DNA from: Chitinophaga sp. CB10
GTDB lineage: Bacteria > Bacteroidota > Bacteroidia > Chitinophagales > Chitinophagaceae
DNA length: 64,000 nt
Reading direction: 5' to 3'
Assembly: GCA_001870995.2 (NCBI GenBank)
Contig: MLAV02000008.1
Span: forward strand, 1-64,000
The notes under the pieces were generated by a model. It had not been told where the DNA came from and did not search any database. It saw only the letters and a program-made list of their open reading frames with translations. The stretch's first letter is position 1. Each line of letters starts with the position of its first letter. The position numbers were made by a program, and so were the translations under genes. Positions 1 to 6,934 of the stretch are shown in pieces.

Positions 1-453
1 TTCTGTGAAATTTTTTCTTTTCATGGTCAAGATTAAAGTTAATGAATCAATTCATAACTCTAATTCTTATGGCCGAAGTTCGGGGAAGTCTACATTTTTC
101 CCTCCTGAGAGCATTGATAATTGTTACCATAAAAATGTGTTTAATAATTTAAGTAATAGGATTAAGAGGCAGGGTATAACCCAAGCCCAGGGGAGGAAGG
201 GTGAGCAGATGGCACTACCTTTTAATGGGGAAAGACTTGTAAAAAAAATTTGGGGAAGGGAGAATTCAAGTTCTATTTTTGAGATTAATGCTATTAAAGT
301 GATTTATGGAATGTAAAATTGACATTCCCATTATTATACATCCTTTTTCTAATAGTGAGTCTGGGGGGTGACATAAGTATCTATATATCAATTCCATAAA
401 ATAAAGAAACCTGACTAATAAGCCAGGTTGATACTAACAGTATTTACTTTTTA
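1..453. other. Left edge with no recognisable gene
   Basis: An open frame on the plus strand runs from the window edge to 316 (about 103 codons from an ATG at 5). It has no recognisable domain and contains the only two CpG sites of the element part shown (74-75 and 81-82). It could be the 3' end of a gene that starts outside the window. From 317 to 403 I see nothing; a terminator for the lipoprotein gene follows. Confidence 0.35.
404..430 (-). terminator. Likely terminator of the lipoprotein gene
   Basis: AACCTG (408-413) pairs with CAGGTT (424-429). On the minus strand a T-rich run follows. It lies just downstream of the minus-strand lipoprotein stop codon. Confidence 0.55.
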
Positions 454-957
454 TCAATGGTTAGGCTCTGAAATTCTAAATGAACCTGAAACTGTTTTGG
501 TTTTAGACCCATTGAATAATTCTAGTGTAATAGTACCTTCTATAAGTTGTGATTCAGACCTAGTCACATTGAATTGACCACTGTTGATACTATAAGATTC
601 TCCACCAGAAAATCTTTCCTGCATATTGCCATCTGAAATAGTGAATACACCTAAACCATTTGCAGGACCTCTACTTCCAAGAATCATCAGATTAAAATCT
701 ACACTGGTTCCTAATATAAGGATATAGAAATTTGAATAGCCATCATTTTTCTCCAAGGCACTTTCTATAAGTGTATGGTCAGTTGGAGAGTTAAAAACCT
801 TACCAGCAGAGGAAATATATTCCTTTCCATCAATGGTGAGTTTTACCCAATTACCATATTTGGGTGAATTTGCTGGATCAGTGTTGTCCTTTTTACAGCC
901 TAAAATAAACAGAGAAAATATGGAAAGAGTAAGGGTAATTGTTAATAGTTTTTTCAT
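454..957 (-). CDS. Putative lipoprotein, element cargo
   Basis: This encodes 167 residues. The N-terminus has two lysines, a hydrophobic stretch and a lipobox (FILGC, Cys21), so the protein should be lipidated and anchored in the cell envelope. The rest is rich in beta-prone segments, with GNWVKLTIDG near the start of the mature part and VSGSFRI near the end. This resembles the small beta-sandwich lipoproteins (DUF6252-like) common in Bacteroidetes, but I cannot assign it firmly. It stands alone with its own likely terminator. It has no CpG and so uses only AGA/AGG for arginine, like the rest of the element. Function unknown. Confidence 0.7.
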   Translation of the reverse strand: MKKLLTITLTLSIFSLFILGCKKDNTDPANSPKYGNWVKLTIDGKEYISSAGKVFNSPTDHTLIESALEKNDGYSNFYILILGTSVDFNLMILGSRGPANGLGVFTISDGNMQERFSGGESYSINSGQFNVTRSESQLIEGTITLELFNGSKTKTVSGSFRISEPNH

Positions 958-985
958 AGCTTTAGTGTTGTATAATGATTATATT

Positions 986-1567
986 CTATTGAATAATGTG
1001 AAACTGAAAGAATGCATTCTTGCAAAGTTTTATTTCTTTTGTTATCCCTAAAATGGTTACTGAAGAATGGCTATTGAATATGATTCCATTTTCAGTTATT
1101 TCACCTTCAAACTCCTCATACTTCTTATCTATAAAATTGAATGTTATTCTTACTTTATTCCTTTCCAGCTGATATTCAGCTACAGCCTCAATTCTTGCAA
1201 AACTATTTTCTGTAAATAGGGTAGGTATTTTATTCTTTATCTGTGCTGGGTGCATGTCAAAATCATTTTCTTTCATTTTAAATATAAAGGCATCAACATC
1301 TGAAAAGAAAATTCCTTGTGCAGACCTATACAATATTCCATCTATTAAAACCTCACTTTTATGAAGGTAAAATCCTTTGTAATTAAGGGTTGGAGTGGTA
1401 TCTATATATTGCCCAAATTTTCTTTCATAATATTCTTTATCAGATGGATTGTGCTTTACATGATGTTGCCATCTCTTTTCAGTGTTATTGGTAAGGTAGG
1501 TATCATAAATAAATTTCAGAATTAGCAGTAGGAATATAAATCCCAGGATAGAGAAAAAAGTACCCAT
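986..1567 (-). CDS. Small membrane-anchored protein of unknown function
   Basis: This encodes 193 residues if translation begins at the ATG at 1565-1567 (MGTFFSILGF). The open frame extends upstream to 1795, but that extension is antisense to the coding region of the Xre-type gene and lacks domain features, so I prefer the internal start, which opens directly with a transmembrane helix (about residues 4-20). The rest is hydrophilic, with KWxHH-like and KKYEEFEGEI segments suggesting a cytoplasmic alpha/beta domain. I recognise no family. It is divergent from the Xre-type regulator, which may control both. Confidence 0.6.
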   Translation of the reverse strand: MGTFFSILGFIFLLLILKFIYDTYLTNNTEKRWQHHVKHNPSDKEYYERKFGQYIDTTPTLNYKGFYLHKSEVLIDGILYRSAQGIFFSDVDAFIFKMKENDFDMHPAQIKNKIPTLFTENSFARIEAVAEYQLERNKVRITFNFIDKKYEEFEGEITENGIIFNSHSSVTILGITKEIKLCKNAFFQFHIIQ

Positions 1568-1663
1568 TTGGTTGAAAGTCTGTTTCCTCAAAAATATTAG
1601 AAATTTTAAAAATAGGCAAATTTGCTCTGGAAATAACATGACTATTCCTGTCTTTTTGTCTTT

Positions 1664-1900
1664 GTGGATAACAAAGGATATTTCAGGGATGAAGATTTTC
1701 TGAAAAAATTTGGTAAGCATCTTCAAAAGATCAGGAAATCTAAAGGGATTAGTCAGGAAGAACTGGCTAACAGATGTGATTTCCCTATGAGCCAAATTAG
1801 TAGAATAGAAAGGGGAATTATTAATACTTCAATTTCTCATGTTTCAGCCATAGCCAAGGCTCTTGGGGTAACCCCTGATGAATTATTTAAATTTCATTAG
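1664..1900 (+). CDS. Xre-family helix-turn-helix regulator
   Basis: This 78-residue protein is almost entirely one HTH_3/Xre domain: KKFGKHLQKIRKSKGISQEE, then a recognition region with SQISRIERG, ending with IAKALGVTPDELFKF. The start is a GTG at 1664; an in-frame stop lies 30 bases upstream and no ATG is available, so GTG is the only canonical choice. Short single-domain Xre proteins often repress their own promoter and neighbouring genes in mobile elements. It reads away from the 986-1567 gene and converges on the helicase gene. The operator is not identified. Confidence 0.85.
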   Translation: MDNKGYFRDEDFLKKFGKHLQKIRKSKGISQEELANRCDFPMSQISRIERGIINTSISHVSAIAKALGVTPDELFKFH

Positions 1901-1909
1901 GTCAGCCAA

Positions 1910-1946
1910 AATTTACCCCCTCACCCTAATAGGACAGGGGTAAAAT
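1910..1946. terminator. Bidirectional terminator between the Xre regulator and the helicase gene
   Basis: TTTACCCC (1912-1919) pairs with GGGGTAAA (1937-1944), with A/T-rich sequence outside each arm. It lies between two convergent stop codons and can serve both strands. Confidence 0.65.
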
Positions 1947-1955
1947 CTGGCAATC

Positions 1956-4328
1956 TTATAATAGGGGAATGGTAAAATTGTTTTGAATTTCAACTACATA
2001 ATTATCCTCCAAAACATAAAACTGCTTATTTTCCACCCTTTTACCTGTCACATTAATAAATAACTCCTCTAAGGTTTTATAAATTTTCTCCTTATTCTTA
2101 TCAGTAAGATTTCCTTTGAATCTTTGCAAAATACTGATGACATCTGTGGATATTAATTTGTCATTCTCTTTAAGAAAAGTAAATACCTCTACTGATTCAT
2201 AAAATAATGAATCAGGAATGTCCAGATAAGCCTTAGTAGGTATTAAATGGCTACTATCTTTACTAATAACCTTGCTTTGGAACCAATGAATAAATTTATC
2301 TCTCAATTCTAATAGCTTTCTATAGGCTTCTTTGATTTTATCTTCATGATATACATTACCCTGTTGAACATCTAATAAACAGGCATTGATATAATCCTTT
2401 CTTAATAGAGAAAACCTTTCACCTGTTTTGACAAAGATTACTTCCTCCAGGAATGCCTTTGAAAATCCAGGCTGATCCTTCATTAACCTATGAGATAATA
2501 TACCCTTGTCATTAAACATATACTCATGCTGACAAACTACACCTTCATCATTTTCACTTTGCTTTAGCAAGTTTGGGAAATTCTGAACAATTGACCTAAA
2601 AGTATTGTGCTGGATGTATTCATTCTCTTGTGCTAATAACCCCTTAATAACTGCTGGCCTATTTGTTTGAGAAATTGTGATTTTCTTTATTGGAGGAAGA
2701 TGGTGGATAATCTCCTTTAATGTAGCATTCTGAAATTGATCTTTTAAACATGCCCATAAAATATAAGGAGATAGGTACTTTCCAAAGGAGGTATGCCCTA
2801 TTACCAATATTCTTTGGCTCTTATTTAATAAAAACTCATGAAAATTTGGATACCACAAAGCTAGTTGATCCTTCTTGGCCTGAGTAGACATATTAGAGTA
2901 CTGGGGTTGAAAAATCCCAGCTTCCATTTGTGATATTTCACTAGCTAGGTCTTTTACTTTACTATTATATTCCCCATGCAGAATTGCATATCCTGCATTT
3001 TGTTGCTGATATGATGAACTCTTCTTTATGGAGATTTCATGAGGATACCCTGTATTGGTTTGATCCATTAGAATGTCTGGTTCTGAAATAAAAATGTGTA
3101 TTTCCCCACCATTTCTCAGCCTTCCAACAGATTGAATTATAGAAGGTATTCCATCTGTGAAAATTCCATAGTGTAGGCTGCTTGTAATAGTAGGGATAAC
3201 AATAAACAACACCTCATTTGAACTAACTATATCAACTCCAGTCTTGAAGTTAGTGCCTAGATTATTACTATTCTTTTGATATTCTAATTCAGTATCAGAA
3301 GTAAGTAAATGAACTACATCTGTTCCCTGATATTTTCTTTTTTGAACTTCTGATTGAATTACATGCTTGAAGCTCCTTTCAGCTATTTTTTCAGCAATAG
3401 ACTTAGTCCCAGTTAAAATATTAACAAGTTTGCCTGCATTTTTACACTCTTGTATTTTACCATCTATACCATTTAGAAATTGTTTGTTATAACCATTAAT
3501 GGGATATGGGGTAATGTGGAGGTGTATTTCAGCTTGTGTTAGGTTTTTAAACCTATCTGATTCATATACATGCACATTCCTATCTGTTAGCAGAGAAATA
3601 GCTTTTATTGCAGGAATTGTTGCTGGAGTAAAAGTAGCACTGGCCACATACACCTTTTGAACTCTATTTTTCCATCTTAAAAGATTAGCAACAAAAGAAG
3701 GTTCAAAATTATGTATTGATTCATGTAGTTCATCTATGAATAAGGCAACTTTCTTCCCTTGAGTTGCTTCCAGCAAGTCATCAATATACCTGCTTTTATG
3801 AATGTTCTGTTCAATAGCACTTTCCCCAGGATTACCAAGCAAGCAATTGATAGTCATTATGTGAACATTACATGTAAATGGCCAGAAATTATATGCAATC
3901 TGGGTAAGTTCATCACCATTTCCAAGGTCATGGTAGCTACATATCTTATCTGGTGTTCCACTTAAAAAGCCAGTATCAATATAAGGAGGACTTATTTTCT
4001 GTTTTATTTTTTCTAAATCTTTGTCAACAAGTTTTATAAAGGGGCTGCAAACAATCACATACCACCCCAGTTTATCATATTCTTTTATGAGATCATAACA
4101 AATTGTGGTTTTCCCTTTCCCAACAGGAAAATTAAACACTACTGTTTCTTTCTTTTCTAAATCAAGATTGATGAGGTGCTTTGGATATTGTATGTATTTA
4201 TCATTCCCTGAAAGGCTAATTACATCTTTAGAAACATTACAGTGAGGCTTAAAATAATCTTCCTTTAACTTGAAATAATCAATAGGAGAGGGTTGAAGCT
4301 GGAAATGTAGCTGCTGGGAATTGGCCAT
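1956..4328 (-). CDS. DExH-box superfamily 2 helicase-like protein, element cargo
   Basis: This encodes 790 residues. Superfamily 2 motifs occur in order: Walker A (PVGKGKTT, residues 68-75), a DExH box (DELH, 199-202), motif III (SAT, 230-232) and motif VI (QSVGRLR, 399-405). The motor therefore fills about residues 50-420. The remaining 370 residues have no motif I recognise, though the Tyr/Lys-rich segments could bind nucleic acid. The expected activity is ATP-driven nucleic-acid unwinding or translocation. In an element this could serve mobilisation, replication or defence, and the sequence does not say which. Walker A is compact (GKGKTT), which is unusual for well-known helicases. No CpG occurs in the gene. 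Confidence 0.8.
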   Translation of the reverse strand: MANSQQLHFQLQPSPIDYFKLKEDYFKPHCNVSKDVISLSGNDKYIQYPKHLINLDLEKKETVVFNFPVGKGKTTICYDLIKEYDKLGWYVIVCSPFIKLVDKDLEKIKQKISPPYIDTGFLSGTPDKICSYHDLGNGDELTQIAYNFWPFTCNVHIMTINCLLGNPGESAIEQNIHKSRYIDDLLEATQGKKVALFIDELHESIHNFEPSFVANLLRWKNRVQKVYVASATFTPATIPAIKAISLLTDRNVHVYESDRFKNLTQAEIHLHITPYPINGYNKQFLNGIDGKIQECKNAGKLVNILTGTKSIAEKIAERSFKHVIQSEVQKRKYQGTDVVHLLTSDTELEYQKNSNNLGTNFKTGVDIVSSNEVLFIVIPTITSSLHYGIFTDGIPSIIQSVGRLRNGGEIHIFISEPDILMDQTNTGYPHEISIKKSSSYQQQNAGYAILHGEYNSKVKDLASEISQMEAGIFQPQYSNMSTQAKKDQLALWYPNFHEFLLNKSQRILVIGHTSFGKYLSPYILWACLKDQFQNATLKEIIHHLPPIKKITISQTNRPAVIKGLLAQENEYIQHNTFRSIVQNFPNLLKQSENDEGVVCQHEYMFNDKGILSHRLMKDQPGFSKAFLEEVIFVKTGERFSLLRKDYINACLLDVQQGNVYHEDKIKEAYRKLLELRDKFIHWFQSKVISKDSSHLIPTKAYLDIPDSLFYESVEVFTFLKENDKLISTDVISILQRFKGNLTDKNKEKIYKTLEELFINVTGKRVENKQFYVLEDNYVVEIQNNFTIPLL

Positions 4329-4388
4329 TTCAGAATTATGTTTTGGATGTTCAATATAGGAATTAACTCTTAAATATGTAAAGAAGAA

Positions 4389-4415
4389 ACCAGCTAACCT
4401 ATTTGATTAGCTGGT
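4389..4415 (-). terminator. Likely terminator of the small membrane protein gene
   Basis: CCAGCTAA (4390-4397) pairs with TTAGCTGG (4407-4414). On the minus strand a T-rich stretch (TTTCTTCTT) follows. Confidence 0.6.
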
Positions 4416-4422
4416 AATATTT

Positions 4423-4611
4423 TCAGTTAAAAACCTTTAGCACTGCCACTATCAGTAACAGGAATAAGAATCCCCTTATCAAAATAGCAATGAAATGGTC
4501 TTCCAGATGGGCATATTTGATTGGTAACCCAAGCTCCATTGTGGCCCAACCTATAATCCAACTCAATACAACAACAGTAAAACTCCAAGCAATCCAGCTA
4601 AATAATATCAT
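4423..4611 (-). CDS. Small two-helix membrane protein
   Basis: This encodes 62 residues. Two hydrophobic segments (about residues 2-24 and 42-61) flank a short polar loop containing YAHLEDHF, which suggests an inner-membrane hairpin. I recognise no family. The gene is flanked by likely terminators on both sides, so it is probably its own transcription unit between the helicase and recombinase genes. Small membrane proteins in mobile elements can act as toxins or exclusion factors, but nothing here decides that. It is supported by compact length, clean hydrophobicity pattern and the same CpG-free composition as its neighbours. Confidence 0.6.
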   Translation of the reverse strand: MILFSWIAWSFTVVVLSWIIGWATMELGLPIKYAHLEDHFIAILIRGFLFLLLIVAVLKVFN

Positions 4612-4642
4612 TTTCTAACAATTTTAAATTTGTGAAATAATA

Positions 4643-4677
4643 GAAAAAGCCCTACCAGCTTAAATCTGGTAAGGCTT
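4643..4677 (-). terminator. Terminator of the recombinase gene
   Basis: AGCC-c-TACCAG pairs with CTGGTA-a-GGCT (4648-4676). A run of five T follows on the minus strand. It lies directly downstream of the recombinase stop codon. Confidence 0.75.
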
Positions 4678-4712
4678 CCAATTTGATAATGAACTTTGAA
4701 TATACCTGGGTT

Positions 4713-5921
4713 TTACCTCTCCTTGTATTTTTCAAAAACACCTTTCATTTCATCACTGATTTTGAAATCATCCACCACAGCATAAATCTGGGTGGTTCTC
4801 ACATCAGTTTGTCCTAGCATATCTCTGGTAGATTCCATGCTAACCCCATTCCTTACACTGATGGTTGTTGCAAAGGTTCTTCTTAAACTATGGGTTCTTA
4901 TCACCTTCAAAATTTCACATAATTCCATGAGCTTATCCAATCCCACATTCATTTTCTGATTACTGATGATTGGAAGCAGGAGTCCTTTTTTTAGTCTGCA
5001 AGGGTGGTCTGCATATTTCTCTATCAATGCTAGAGCAGGAGGAAGTAAAGGGACTGTAGCCCTTTTCTTTGTTTTTCTCCTGTGGTAAACCAGCCAAATA
5101 TGGCCATCAGCACCAGTTACAAGATTTTTAGTAGTTAACTCTTTCAGATCAATGTAGGAAGCCCCTGTATAAATCTGAAGTAATGCACAATCCTTGGTAA
5201 TTCTTAAATAGGGGTGGATGACCTCTTTTGATTCAAATTGGATCAGTTCTTCCTGGGTGAGATAAGTTCTGGTTGGTTTTTCTTTTTTGGGTCTGATGCT
5301 GGAATATGGGTTTTTATCAAGCCAAGCCAGATTGGTGGCCATTGTCATCATTTTTTTCAGCTTTACTAAATTCTTAGAAGCTGTGTTTTGCTTATTTTTA
5401 AAATGAACCTTTAAGAAATTCTCAAATTCTGTTATAAATTGATAATCAAGTTGTTTTAAGGGTATGTCACTGATTTTTTTATGAGAGATGAAGGCTTGTA
5501 CCTTCTGTTTAAAATAGAAATAGCCATTGTAGGTACTTTGGGCATAACTGGTGCCTATCTCAGACTTAACAAGATTATTATGATAATCAATGATCTGAAG
5601 CAGGGTTTTACTGGTTGGATCTTTCCCCAGATAAATAGCCTTTATATCAGCCACTCCAAATTTTACATTCCTTTCTCTCAGGTCAATATAAATATCTTGC
5701 AGCTTTCTTTTTTGTATGTCCAGCAGTTTATTGATCTGTTGCCCATCTTTAAATCTAAGACTGGCCTGACCTTCACCCCATTTATCATAATCAATCCATA
5801 TACCTGTTGACAAATGAATATGCTTGCTGCCAAGTGTAATCCTTATATATATGGGGGCTTGTCCCTTCAAATTGGCTTTTGATTTATATAGCCAAGCATT
5901 TGTACTGAATAATTCATTCAT
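4713..5921 (-). CDS. int: Tyrosine recombinase (integrase), IntDOT-like family
   Basis: This encodes 402 residues from the ATG at 5919-5921 (MNELFSTNAW); an upstream in-frame start would add 24 poorly coding residues. It has an N-terminal arm-binding domain (about 1-90), a SAM-like core-binding domain (about 100-210) and a catalytic domain (about 220-395). Visible catalytic residues are the beta-hairpin lysine in RRKTKKRA, HSLR (His344, Arg347) and nucleophile Tyr380 in RTTQIYA. The position of the first arginine is Ser255 (TGASYIDL instead of TGLR), as in the Bacteroides CTnDOT integrase, and the usual second His is Gln371. It should insert and excise the element at the adjacent tRNA-like gene. 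Confidence 0.92.
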   Translation of the reverse strand: MNELFSTNAWLYKSKANLKGQAPIYIRITLGSKHIHLSTGIWIDYDKWGEGQASLRFKDGQQINKLLDIQKRKLQDIYIDLRERNVKFGVADIKAIYLGKDPTSKTLLQIIDYHNNLVKSEIGTSYAQSTYNGYFYFKQKVQAFISHKKISDIPLKQLDYQFITEFENFLKVHFKNKQNTASKNLVKLKKMMTMATNLAWLDKNPYSSIRPKKEKPTRTYLTQEELIQFESKEVIHPYLRITKDCALLQIYTGASYIDLKELTTKNLVTGADGHIWLVYHRRKTKKRATVPLLPPALALIEKYADHPCRLKKGLLLPIISNQKMNVGLDKLMELCEILKVIRTHSLRRTFATTISVRNGVSMESTRDMLGQTDVRTTQIYAVVDDFKISDEMKGVFEKYKER

Positions 5922-5969
5922 TATCAGTATTTTAATAGTAAAAAAATAGAAAAGAGGAGGAGGGTTAAG

Positions 5970-5990
5970 AGGTGAACATATAGGTGAACA
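5970..5990. repeat. Short direct repeat upstream of int
   Basis: AGGTGAACA occurs at 5970-5978 and again at 5982-5990, 12 bases apart, between the recombinase start and the tRNA-like gene. The phase and position fit arm-type integrase sites or an operator. This is inference from position only. Confidence 0.4.
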
Positions 5991-6092
5991 CAAGCCCTGA
6001 AAATGGGCTAAAAAGAAGGAGATATTATAATTGCCTTAAAAGCAAAAAAGCCTGCAAATCAGTGATCTGCAAGCTCTTTAAACCAATTCAGC

Positions 6093-6234
6093 TGTAGGAG
6101 GAGGAGTCGAACCTCCACGGGGCAGTTAGCCATAGTACAAGTAAGATTAGTGGTCAACCCAATTATACTACGTTTATCCTGTGATCCCCACCCCCGAGAC
6201 AAGAGGGCATGTCTGCCAGTTTCATCATCCCACA
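6093..6234 (-). tRNA. Unusual tRNA-like gene, anticodon GUC by position, very long variable region
   Basis: On the minus strand TGTGGGA pairs with TCCTACA over all seven acceptor positions (one G-U). A three-pair D-arm of leucine-tRNA type follows (ATG..CTGGCAGA..CAT), then a five-pair anticodon stem with loop TTGTCTC (anticodon GUC). The variable region is 74 nt, closed by GGGG/CCCC and containing a nine-pair inner stem (GTAGTATAA with TTGTACTAT). A perfect T-arm closes it (GGAGG-TTCGACT-CCTCC). Base 73 is G and CCA is not encoded. At 142 nt it is far longer than a normal tRNA. It has its own consensus promoter. It might be a functional odd tRNA, a tRNA-like regulatory RNA, or a decayed gene. 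Confidence 0.6.
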
Positions 6235-6294
6235 ATAAGTGATAATCAATACTGCTTTTGCTTTTCAATCGCGTTTTGTGTAATGATTATGATG

Positions 6295-6325
6295 CAAATC
6301 TAAATAGGCTGGTGATTCTTTGCAA
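6295..6325 (-). promoter_or_regulatory. Consensus promoter for the tRNA-like gene
   Basis: On the minus strand TTG (6323-6325) is followed after 20 bases by TAGATTTG (6295-6302), matching the Bacteroidetes primary-sigma consensus (TTG and TAnnTTTG). The predicted start near 6288 leaves a leader of about 54 nt before the tRNA-like body. Confidence 0.7.
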
Positions 6326-6409
6326 ATTTTTTAAGAAAAATTTTTGAATTTTCGATATTTTTTAAATATTTGCATATAACTTTAAAACATTCAAAAACAA
6401 ATTGTAAAA

Positions 6410-6877
6410 ATGAGCCACAATTTGAATATTGACAAACTTGATTTGCAGATAATCAGCGAGATGATGAATAATGCAGAAATCTCGTATGCAGACCTGGGAA
6501 AAAAGTTGTTTGTTTCCGGGGGTACTATCCACGTGAGAATGAAGAAACTACAAGAACTGGGTATAGTTAAAGGTACTAAATTACATGTAGATTTAAAAAT
6601 GATTGGCTATGATGTAATTGCCTTTATCGGTATATATCTCGAAAAAAGCTCCATGTACGATACTGTAGCCAAAGAATTAAGAAAGATACCCGAAATGGTA
6701 CGCCTCAATTATACCACCGGTAGCTATAGCATGTTCGCAGAAATTATCTGTAAAGATATCACCCAGCTCCGCCGCATCCTGCACGACGAACTGCAGAAAA
6801 TAAAAGGCATTGAAAGAACCGAAACCCTCATTTCCCTGGAAGAAAGTTTTTACCGTACGATCAATGTGGTAGAATAA
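6410..6877 (+). CDS. Lrp/AsnC-family transcriptional regulator
   Basis: This encodes 155 residues. An N-terminal winged HTH (about 5-60: LDLQIISEMMNNAEISYADL, then a TIHVRMKKLQELGIV recognition helix) is followed by the RAM/AsnC ligand-binding beta-alpha sandwich (about 65-150, with IGIYLEK and TGSYSMFAEI). Such proteins form octamer-like assemblies and sense amino acids. It is the first host gene right of the element and lies 57 bases upstream of tryptophan 2,3-dioxygenase in the same direction, so regulation of that gene in response to an amino acid is a reasonable inference. The upstream region (6303-6409) is very AT-rich and probably holds its promoter. Confidence 0.93.
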   Translation: MSHNLNIDKLDLQIISEMMNNAEISYADLGKKLFVSGGTIHVRMKKLQELGIVKGTKLHVDLKMIGYDVIAFIGIYLEKSSMYDTVAKELRKIPEMVRLNYTTGSYSMFAEIICKDITQLRRILHDELQKIKGIERTETLISLEESFYRTINVVE

Positions 6878-6934
6878 TAAGGCGGGATGAGCTGGCCGTA
6901 GTTGCCATTTCATTCTTAATTATTAAATTTCGCC

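Larger units (their letters stand above)
1..6107. mobile_element. Right part of an integrated element ending at a tRNA-like gene (left end outside the window)
   Basis: This AT-rich stretch differs from the host DNA to its right and ends with a tyrosine recombinase gene next to the 3' end of a tRNA-like gene, the usual layout of a tRNA-targeted integrative element. The cargo is a lipoprotein, two small membrane proteins, an Xre-type regulator and a large DExH protein. I looked for a second copy of the tRNA-like 3' end between 1 and 6000 and saw none, so the other attachment site should lie to the left, outside the window. No conjugation, relaxase or replication gene is visible in the part shown, so the transfer mode cannot be judged. 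Confidence 0.75.
83..6107. other. CpG-free tract of about 6.0 kb
   Basis: A line-by-line reading, including line joins, found no CG dinucleotide between the CG at 81-82 and the CG at 6108-6109, which lies in the T-loop of the tRNA-like gene. The tract covers five likely genes, on both strands, and all intergenic DNA. GpC is common in the same DNA (three in line 3721-3780 alone), so this is not simply low GC. As a consequence every arginine codon is AGA or AGG, and TCG, CCG, ACG and GCG codons are absent. Host DNA to the right is rich in CpG. Confidence 0.93.

Noticed and set aside
6093..6180. A second, normal-sized tRNA hidden in the downstream half of the tRNA-like gene
   Set aside because: A D-arm-like AATTGGGTT and a possible UGU anticodon are visible, but no acceptor 5' strand pairs with TCCTACA other than the one at 6228-6234.
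6059..6268. 69-codon frame over the tRNA-like gene
   Set aside because: The same bases pair into acceptor, T and anticodon stems, so the sequence is explained as RNA; the peptide has no family.
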